From NCBI RefSeq assembly GCF_022538115.1, contig NZ_JAKZAL010000002.1, positions 372,001-436,000 on the forward strand: a DNA stretch of 64,000 nt, given 5' to 3'. The notes under the pieces are model-generated. The model had not been told where the DNA came from and did not search any database. It saw only the letters and a list, made by a program, of their open reading frames with translations. Both the position numbers and the translations under genes were made by a program. Source of the stretch: Cognataquiflexum rubidum (GTDB lineage: Bacteria > Bacteroidota > Bacteroidia > Cytophagales > Cyclobacteriaceae). Every line of letters begins with the position of its first letter. Position 1 is the first letter of the stretch. Shown here in pieces: positions 28,065 through 34,605 of the stretch.

Positions 28065-29095
28065 AAAAAATTGTAAGTATCGTTGGCGCAAGACCCCAAT
28101 TCATCAAACTTCAACCTTTTTCTAAAGAAGTTAGAAAAGAATTTAAAGAGGTGATTTTCCATACCGGACAACATTTTGACCGGAATATGTCAAAACTATT
28201 TTTCGATGAACTGAATATTCCTAAGCCTGAATATGAATTAGGTATAGGAGGCGGAACCCACGCAGAACAAACTTCAAAAATGCTGGTAGAGATTGAAAAA
28301 TCATTATTGAAAGAAAAGCCGGATTTCGTTGTCGTTTTTGGAGATACTAATTCAACGCTTGCCGGAGCTTTAGCAGCATCAAAATTAAATATGCCCTTAA
28401 TCCATATTGAAGCTGGTTTGAGAAGTTTTAACAATGAAATGCCTGAAGAGATTAACAGAAAGATCACAGACCATATTTCGGGGTATTTATTTGCTCCGAC
28501 AGAAACAAGCATGGATAATCTAGATAGGGAAGGGCTTAGGTCAAAAAGTTATCTTACAGGTGACATTATGGTGGATTCGCTTAAAAATGCCATGAAAATG
28601 CGAAGAATTGAGGAAAATGCTTCTTCAGGTTTTTTTTTATTGACATTGCACAGACCTTCCAATGTCGATACACCTTCCAAAATTATAGGAATATTGAAAG
28701 ACCTTGAAAAGATGGAAATTAAAATCATTTTCCCTATCCATCCAAGAACTAGAAAAATGTTGGAGGATTCAATAGATGAATTTTCAAATAAAATTGAATT
28801 TGTTGATCCCCTAGGATATCTGGATTTTGTTAACCTTATGCAATCCTCCTCCATGATAATAACGGATTCCGGTGGAATTCAAAAAGAAGCATATATGCTT
28901 AAGAAACCTTGTGTCACACTCCGCACTGAAACTGAGTGGAAAGAAACTGTAAATTCGGGTTGGAATATTCTAATCAATCCTGAAGAAGATAACTTTTGGG
29001 AAAAAATCATTTCCTTTAAGACCCCATTAAAATATGAAAATCTATTTGGAGAGAATGTTGCAGAGAAAATGGTATCGCTAATTAAAGGATTCTAA
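28061..29095 (+). CDS. wbpI: Non-hydrolysing UDP-sugar 2-epimerase, WbpI/WecB type
   Basis: The 344-residue protein starts with the family hallmark IVSIVGARPQFIKLQPFS and contains FHTGQHFDRNMSKLFFDEL, GDTNSTLAGALAASKL, HIEAGLRSFNNEMPEEINR and SGGIQKEAYMLKKPCVTLR. LGIGGGTHAEQT is closer to WbpI (UDP-GlcNAc3NAcA 2-epimerase) than to WecB. Together with the WbpB/D/E set it would give UDP-ManNAc3NAcA. WecB activity (UDP-ManNAc) cannot be excluded from sequence alone. Confidence 0.88.
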   Translation: MKKIVSIVGARPQFIKLQPFSKEVRKEFKEVIFHTGQHFDRNMSKLFFDELNIPKPEYELGIGGGTHAEQTSKMLVEIEKSLLKEKPDFVVVFGDTNSTLAGALAASKLNMPLIHIEAGLRSFNNEMPEEINRKITDHISGYLFAPTETSMDNLDREGLRSKSYLTGDIMVDSLKNAMKMRRIEENASSGFFLLTLHRPSNVDTPSKIIGILKDLEKMEIKIIFPIHPRTRKMLEDSIDEFSNKIEFVDPLGYLDFVNLMQSSSMIITDSGGIQKEAYMLKKPCVTLRTETEWKETVNSGWNILINPEEDNFWEKIISFKTPLKYENLFGENVAEKMVSLIKGF

Positions 29096-29101
29096 TACCA
29101 T

Positions 29102-31138
29102 ATGTGCGGCATCTTTGGACTTTTTGTTAAACCTGAATCCGGAATTGCGGATAGGGATATCAGGAAACTGACTTCAAAACTTGCATTGATGAGTGAGTCG
29201 CGCGGAAAGGATTCTTCAGGAATGGCTTTTGTGGACCACTTGGATAAGAAAGTGGAGGTGACAAAAGGAGACATAAGAATTAGAAAACTGCTAACCACTT
29301 CCGAAGTCAAATCCTCTATCTCAGATTCTTTGGAGCGGTATAAGAGCAATAAATGCTCTTTTTCGGTTTTTGGGCATGCGAGACTGGTAACCAATGGCTC
29401 GCAGTTGCAAACTGAAAACAACCAACCTGTGATCAAAAACGGTAATCTTTTGATCCACAATGGCATCGTTGTCAATGCTGATTCACTTTGGGAAAAATTT
29501 CCAGACATGAAACGGGAATTCAAAATAGACTCAGAGGTCATTCTAAGTCTTTTGGATAGTACCATCTCTCAAAACCCGGTTGATTTGGGAAAGGCAATAA
29601 AAGAATCCTTATCACAATTGGAAGGGACTTATTCCATCATGGCATTTTTTCCTGGAATTGATAAATTCCTTTTTGCCACCAATAACGGATCCTTATATTT
29701 CCTGAGTGACAATAGAAATTATCTATTTTTTGGGTCGGAAATACATTACATGCAGGAATTGTCGGCAATATTCCGAAAAGGAAAATTGGATGATATGGTT
29801 TTGATTTCAAAAGTGAATCCAAATCAAGCGTTTTGGTTTGATCCTTTTACAATGGAATTAAAGGAAATTGGAGTGGAGAGAAGTCAGCTAAATGAAGCGA
29901 AATCAGAAAATAGCCATTCGTATTCAGTTCATGTTTCTCCCATCAAAAACCCTGGGCCTGGAAGTGAAATCGTCATTGAGCCTGAGATAAATTTTAACCG
30001 AAATAAAGAAAAGCATCTTTTTGATCTTTTGGAAAATCAGTCGGAAAGGATTGAAAACCTGAAAAGATGTACGAAATGTATCCTGCCTGAAACCTTCCCA
30101 TTTATCTCATTTGACCATGAAGGGGTATGTAACTATTGTAGAAATTACAAACCAAAATCCCGGAAAAAGAACCTTGATGGTTTGAGGCAACTTATTGAAC
30201 CCTATCGTAAAAACTCGTCTAAATCTGATTGTATTGTGCCTTTTAGTGGCGGAAGAGACAGTACATTTGCACTGCACCTTGTCAAGAAGGAGCTTGGGCT
30301 AAATCCAATTGCTTTCACTTACGATTGGGGAATGGTCACGGACTTGGCTAGAAGGAATATCTCAAGAGTATGCGGTAAACTCGGAGTGGAGAATGTGGTC
30401 GTCGCTGCGGATATCCAATGGAAGCGCCGAAATATCAGGAAAAATGTCGAAGCTTGGTTGCGAAAACCGGCTTTAGGGATGATCCCACTTTTTATGGCAG
30501 GGGACAAATATTTTTTCTATTATACCGACAGGCTCAAAAAACAAACAGGCATCGACTTGAATATTTGGGGAGTCAACCACCTGGAAAACACTGATTTCAA
30601 AACAGGTTTTGCAGGATTGAAACCTGAATTCGAAAAAGAGAGGATTTTTTCTCTTTCTGTCACTAACCAATTAAAACTCTTTGGGTTTATAGGAAAAGAA
30701 ATGCTGTCAAACCCTGCTTACTTTAATCAATCTGTGTTGGATAGCTTGGGTTCATTTGCAGTCAGGTATGTAACCCCCAAGAGAGATTATTTTCAGCTAT
30801 TTGATTATTATCCTTGGAATGAAGACGAGGTCAATAATTTGATTTTATCTGAATACAATTGGGAAAAATCCCCGGACACCGATTCAACTTGGAGAATAGG
30901 AGATGGGACGGCTGGATTTTATAATTATATCTACTATACGGTTGCAGGGTTTTCTGAGGTTGACACTTTTCGCAGCAACCAAATCAGAGAAGGAATGATT
31001 AGCAGGGAAATTGGCTTAAATTTAGTAAAGGCCGAGAACGTCCCCCGTTTTGAAACCATCCGTTGGTACCTCGAAATCATCGGCATAGATTTTCAGGAAG
31101 CCATCAAAAAAATCAATGCCATTCCAAAATTATATTAA
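29102..31138 (+). CDS. Fused class II glutamine amidotransferase - WbpG-type N-acetyl sugar amidotransferase
   Basis: The 678-residue protein has two clear parts. Residues 1 to about 240 are an Ntn-type (class II) glutaminase: Met-Cys start MCGIFGLF with Cys2 as nucleophile, RGKDSSGMAF, GHARLVTNGS and HNGIVVN. After a linker, residues about 320-678 match the WbpG/PseA/LegN family: a CxxC...CxxC metal site (C323, C326, C343, C346), a PP-loop SGGRDS (382-387) for ATP, and the TYDWGMVTDLARRN and WGVNHLENTDF segments. WbpG-type enzymes turn an acetamido or related group into an amidine with ammonia that is normally supplied by HisH/HisF-like partners. The fusion would supply ammonia internally. 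It lies 6 bp after the WbpI-like gene. Confidence 0.88.
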   Translation: MCGIFGLFVKPESGIADRDIRKLTSKLALMSESRGKDSSGMAFVDHLDKKVEVTKGDIRIRKLLTTSEVKSSISDSLERYKSNKCSFSVFGHARLVTNGSQLQTENNQPVIKNGNLLIHNGIVVNADSLWEKFPDMKREFKIDSEVILSLLDSTISQNPVDLGKAIKESLSQLEGTYSIMAFFPGIDKFLFATNNGSLYFLSDNRNYLFFGSEIHYMQELSAIFRKGKLDDMVLISKVNPNQAFWFDPFTMELKEIGVERSQLNEAKSENSHSYSVHVSPIKNPGPGSEIVIEPEINFNRNKEKHLFDLLENQSERIENLKRCTKCILPETFPFISFDHEGVCNYCRNYKPKSRKKNLDGLRQLIEPYRKNSSKSDCIVPFSGGRDSTFALHLVKKELGLNPIAFTYDWGMVTDLARRNISRVCGKLGVENVVVAADIQWKRRNIRKNVEAWLRKPALGMIPLFMAGDKYFFYYTDRLKKQTGIDLNIWGVNHLENTDFKTGFAGLKPEFEKERIFSLSVTNQLKLFGFIGKEMLSNPAYFNQSVLDSLGSFAVRYVTPKRDYFQLFDYYPWNEDEVNNLILSEYNWEKSPDTDSTWRIGDGTAGFYNYIYYTVAGFSEVDTFRSNQIREGMISREIGLNLVKAENVPRFETIRWYLEIIGIDFQEAIKKINAIPKLY

Positions 31139-31216
31139 TGAATTATCGATAAATTGAAAGCTGTTTTCCATTTTTAAACAATTGGAGGTTGGTCATTCCA
31201 ATTTTATTTAAGTTGT

Positions 31217-32263
31217 ATGAGTTTAGTTAGTTTAGCAGAAGTCGATTTATTTGAGGTTACCGGGCATTATTCGGATGAAAAAATCCCGCATGGCATTCCT
31301 GCGGAGGTTTACTTTTTTTTGAAAAAGCACTTTCAAAATGATTCACAAGAAGTCGGACAAATGATGAAGGTATTTTTAGAAAGGCAGGATAGATTAAATG
31401 ACCTCCAAAACGCTAACCTCTTTCTTGCAGATGCAAACATGAAACTTTCCTTTGGGGGTTTGTTGATAGGTTTTGTAGAAACGTATGAAAACAGAAAGAA
31501 CAGGATTTCCCGACAACATTCCGGCATTCAAGGAAAGGTTCGCTATGCTTGGGATTCTTTGATCTATAGAGTCATCCCCAAGATACCATTTACCGAAAAA
31601 ATCTACCATAAAATCACAAACGGAAAGGGAAAAATGATGTCGGGTGTGGAGGCAACCGGTAGGCTTTACGCAGCCGGTTTTGAGTTGATTGAGGAGAAGG
31701 AAATTGGGGGCTTTATGTATTTCGCCGCGCGGAAAGTAGGTAAGCCCGTCAAAAATACAAATGCTACTTATTGGCCGATAGTCAAATTACCCAGAGTCGG
31801 CAAGGGTGGCATTACATTCAATGTCTACAAGTTACGCACGATGTATCCCTATTCTGAGTTTCTTCAGGACATGGTGTATCAAAAAAACAACCTGACAGAA
31901 GGAGGTAAATTCAAGGATGATTTTAGGGTGTCCCGATTTGGGAAATTGCTCCGGAAAGTCTGGTTGGATGAAGTGCCTATGATTTGGAATCTCCTTCGTG
32001 GAGATATCAAGTTGGTGGGAGTCAGACCCCTCAGCCATCAATATTTTAACCTTTACCATGCCGAACTCAAAGAAAAAAGAATCCAATTCAAGCCGGGATT
32101 GATTCCGCCTTATTATGCAGACATGCCAAGTACCTTGGAAGAAATCATGGAGTCCGAAATGCGGTATCTGGAGTCTTATTCTATTTCACCATTAAGGACA
32201 GATATCATGTATTTTTTCAAAATCCTGAAAAACATCCTATTCAAAGGAGCAAGAAGCAGGTAG
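31217..32263 (+). CDS. Sugar transferase (initiating phosphoglycosyltransferase type) without membrane helix
   Basis: The 348-residue protein carries the bacterial sugar-transferase catalytic core in its C-terminal half: RVGKGGITFNVYKLRTMYP, DDFRVSRFGKLLRKVWLDEVPMIWN with the catalytic Asp-Glu in WLDE, LLRGDIKLVGVRPL and FKPGLIPPYYADMP. The re-entrant membrane helix that normally precedes RVG is missing; the preceding residues (TNATYWPIVKL) are short and polar. The N-terminal half (1-185) is a soluble domain of unknown function including GRLYAAGFELIEEKEIGG. I recall a Bacteroidota family with this layout. It would start repeat-unit synthesis on undecaprenyl phosphate. It is the last gene of the locus. 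Confidence 0.82.
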   Translation: MSLVSLAEVDLFEVTGHYSDEKIPHGIPAEVYFFLKKHFQNDSQEVGQMMKVFLERQDRLNDLQNANLFLADANMKLSFGGLLIGFVETYENRKNRISRQHSGIQGKVRYAWDSLIYRVIPKIPFTEKIYHKITNGKGKMMSGVEATGRLYAAGFELIEEKEIGGFMYFAARKVGKPVKNTNATYWPIVKLPRVGKGGITFNVYKLRTMYPYSEFLQDMVYQKNNLTEGGKFKDDFRVSRFGKLLRKVWLDEVPMIWNLLRGDIKLVGVRPLSHQYFNLYHAELKEKRIQFKPGLIPPYYADMPSTLEEIMESEMRYLESYSISPLRTDIMYFFKILKNILFKGARSR

Positions 32264-32302
32264 GCAGTTTTCAGTGACCAGTCACAGTTGTTAAATTTTT
32301 TT

Positions 32303-32357
32303 TTGGTTTCCTTTAACCTTCCAACCTTCCAACCTTCCTAATCTTCCAGTCTTCCAA
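32303..32357 (-). repeat. GGAAG tract in the opposite orientation (CCTTCCAA on the + strand)
   Basis: Reads CCTTCCAACCTTCCAACCTTCC then CTTCCAGTCTTCCAA on the + strand. The reverse complement is TTGGAAG-type sequence like the tract at 18648-18768. Confidence 0.75.
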
Positions 32358-32363
32358 TTTTTT

Positions 32364-32822
32364 CTAATCTCCTTTAATCAGAGGATTGAATGCAAAGTCT
32401 TCGGTGCCTAATAGTCGAATTTTTTTGCCAATAAAATCCTCATGTCTGCAATTGATAACGTAATTTTTTTCCATTGAAATGATAGACGAGGGGACACTCA
32501 GCACAGCGGTATTCTCTTCATTATACCATTTGTCACCGATTTTTTGGCAATAAGGATATGAAATCCGTTTATGCCAATCAATATCCAATGAGCTGACCGA
32601 TATATCCAAAACAGAAACAGAATCCTCAATTTCTATGACCATTACCTTAAAAAGATGATTTAACCCTTCACTACTTCGGTGCACGACATTTTCTAAACAA
32701 GCCAAAGCCCTGTTTGCGGCTGCGTAAATCACAAAATTTCCTTTTGAATTCCACCTGCTTGCATTTCCGGAAGCTTTCAACTCATTGGCATACTCAGCGA
32801 GACAAATTCTATAAACAAGCAT
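32364..32822 (-). CDS. RES-domain toxin
   Basis: The 152-residue protein is a RES-domain toxin: MLVYRI with R5, then SGNASRWNSKGNFVIYAA (R23, W24 and Y33 in the conserved pocket), followed by LACLENVVH (E44). RES toxins (ParT/MbcT type) degrade or modify NAD+ or ADP-ribosylate targets and are checked by an Xre-DUF2384 antitoxin. The start ATG at 32822 lies 1 nt after the antitoxin stop. The pair sits directly outside the polysaccharide locus between two CCTTCC tracts. It is complete, with no visible frameshift. Confidence 0.88.
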   Translation of the reverse strand: MLVYRICLAEYANELKASGNASRWNSKGNFVIYAAANRALACLENVVHRSSEGLNHLFKVMVIEIEDSVSVLDISVSSLDIDWHKRISYPYCQKIGDKWYNEENTAVLSVPSSIISMEKNYVINCRHEDFIGKKIRLLGTEDFAFNPLIKGD

Positions 32823-32823
32823 T

Positions 32824-33264
32824 TTAAGAGAAATCACCGTGGGCAATGCTTTCCAATTCTTCAATTATCAAGTCAATCCCACCACTTGTTTGGAGCAGAG
32901 CATACGGGATTTCGTTGTCTAAACCCATAGCTGGCTTTTTTAGCCAATTATTAAAAAATTGGGGCGTTCCAAAAACTTTTAGACCAAGAATCCTCATTTT
33001 ATTGAGTTTTAAAACCTGTTCACTTGATATGGGATTCAGCTTTTTTTCCTCCTTTTGATAGTTCTTGAGTGTTTTGGTAGAAAACTGCAAAAGTGAAGAG
33101 AACTCATCATAAGGGATCATTAATTGATCGGCAAGCTCAAATGCCCAATCCACTTCAATCCCTTTATGGGCACAAAGAACAATTGAAAAGTCGTCGATTG
33201 GTTGATCCAAAAACCCAACTGACTTAAGAGTGGTGGCTTTTTTAGGTTTTAAGGCTTTTTCCAT
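32824..33264 (-). CDS. Xre/DUF2384 (MbcA/ParS-type) antitoxin
   Basis: The 146-residue protein has an N-terminal helical DNA-binding part (about 35-90; DWAFELADQLMIPYDEFSSL, LQFSTKTLKNYQKEEKKLNP) and a C-terminal DUF2384 segment (about 90-146; VFGTPQFFNNWLKKPAMGLD) in which the Gly-Leu-Asp core binds the toxin. It neutralises the RES toxin encoded just downstream and usually represses the operon. The gene order antitoxin-toxin with a 1-nt gap is typical. Confidence 0.88.
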   Translation of the reverse strand: MEKALKPKKATTLKSVGFLDQPIDDFSIVLCAHKGIEVDWAFELADQLMIPYDEFSSLLQFSTKTLKNYQKEEKKLNPISSEQVLKLNKMRILGLKVFGTPQFFNNWLKKPAMGLDNEIPYALLQTSGGIDLIIEELESIAHGDFS

Positions 33265-33337
33265 TTGATTGGTTTAATAAAAATAAAAATAAGAAAAATT
33301 TCTATTTATATTAGAAATTTTTCCTGTTAATTTTTCA

Positions 33338-33392
33338 CCTGCCCTCAACCGTCCAACTTTACAACCTTAGAACCCTCCCAACCTTTCAATCT
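33338..33392 (-). repeat. Weak CCTTCC/AACCTT tract
   Basis: CCCTCAACCGTCCAACTTTACAACCTTAGAACCCTCCCAACCTTTC on the + strand is a degenerate relative of the tract at 32303. It lies between the toxin-antitoxin pair and the 351-aa lipoprotein gene. Confidence 0.4.
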
Positions 33393-33394
33393 TT

Positions 33395-34450
33395 TTATCT
33401 CGGTTCCACCAAAATCTCAAAATCATCGAAGAATGCCTGCCCACTTGTTCCAGGCATCATAACCGCAAAGGGAATAATAAATATTGTCTTTCTGGTGAAG
33501 TTGGTTAACCTTAATTCTAAAACCCGGTTCTCTAATTTCCCATTAATTGGATTAGGCTCCGTAGTTAAAAAGTGAGATTCATTTGTGGTAGCTCCTGATG
33601 TGCCGATTTTGTTATCGTAAACCCTCATTGCTATTGCTACTCCGGGTCCTTGCAAATTTTCAGCATTTACTTTAGTACGCAATATTACTGTGGCCCCTTC
33701 AGGAATATTTGGCATTTCTAACTCTTTGTAGATATAGCCTGTATTTTGACCGGTACCTGTGGACGAAATCCCCAAAAACGTGGTGCTGAATGAATTTGGA
33801 TGAATTCCTCTCGAAACTTGGTATCTGCCATTGTCATTGGAAAATCTCCACAAAGGGTCAGACAAATCGTTTTTAAAAAAAACAGGATTCTGAGTGAAAT
33901 TTTGCCTGAAATCTATACACTGTTCATTGGCTGCTAACCTGTCAAACAATTCGTCTATATAATATTCCCTAAGTTCAGGCTCATTTTCCTTATAGATATT
34001 GAAATTATTGAAGGTAATAGACATCATTGACAATGGCTTTCCATTACACATCAGAGCATTATCAGGTTGTAAATTTAAAAAAGCACGCCCCATTAAATGG
34101 AAAAACAGATTTTCTCTTTCAATATCTGTTTTATTGGCCCAATCACAAAGGCCGGGAGATTTTGAGATTTGTATTGTTCTTTTACCGGAAACAGGATGTT
34201 TGATAAACCCAAATCCACAATACTCTGATCCATCTGGATTCTTAATTTCATCTACATAGATTATGTCTAAATTAGAAAAATCAAAATTATAGCCTCTGAG
34301 TTTGGCTTCTACTTCAAACTTGTCCAGGAAAATTTTTAGATCGGGAAACTCTTCCTTGGTTATTTCAGGGACATTATCTTCAGACTGATTACAGGCTTGA
34401 AAGCCTAATAGCACTACCAAAATTAAAACGAGTTTGAAAGAATATCTCAT
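33395..34450 (-). CDS. Lipoprotein with degenerate metallopeptidase motif
   Basis: The 351-residue protein starts with a lipoprotein signal (LILVVLLGFQAC). The first half resembles the small M-type metallopeptidase domains seen in Bacteroidota lipoproteins, but the expected HExxH is HLMGR (H118) in LFFHLMGRAFLN, so the catalytic Glu and second His are missing. The MCNGKPLSMMS segment lies where such proteins often have a Met-turn-like SIMS. The second half (about 190-351) is beta-rich with an Ig/jelly-roll look and ends FFDDFEILVEPR. It is probably a non-catalytic surface protein. It has no recognised partner genes. Confidence 0.72.
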   Translation of the reverse strand: MRYSFKLVLILVVLLGFQACNQSEDNVPEITKEEFPDLKIFLDKFEVEAKLRGYNFDFSNLDIIYVDEIKNPDGSEYCGFGFIKHPVSGKRTIQISKSPGLCDWANKTDIERENLFFHLMGRAFLNLQPDNALMCNGKPLSMMSITFNNFNIYKENEPELREYYIDELFDRLAANEQCIDFRQNFTQNPVFFKNDLSDPLWRFSNDNGRYQVSRGIHPNSFSTTFLGISSTGTGQNTGYIYKELEMPNIPEGATVILRTKVNAENLQGPGVAIAMRVYDNKIGTSGATTNESHFLTTEPNPINGKLENRVLELRLTNFTRKTIFIIPFAVMMPGTSGQAFFDDFEILVEPR

Positions 34451-34531
34451 GGCTAACGGGTTTTATGGTATAAAATACTATATCGTACGGTTAAATTTGG
34501 ATTTGAGTTTTAAAAATAGCATTTATGGATT

Positions 34532-34582
34532 CAAAAAAAATCCCGCTACCCAAATTAAATTTGGATACAGGGATTTTTTTTA
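34532..34582. terminator. Terminator-like hairpin after valS
   Basis: AAAAAAAATCCC ... GGGATTTTTTTT with inner CCAAATT/AATTTGG arms (34532-34582). The outer A/T runs make it suitable for both strands. valS ends at 34606. Confidence 0.75.
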
Positions 34583-34605
34583 ACTTTGAAGCTTCAAAGA
34601 AAATG

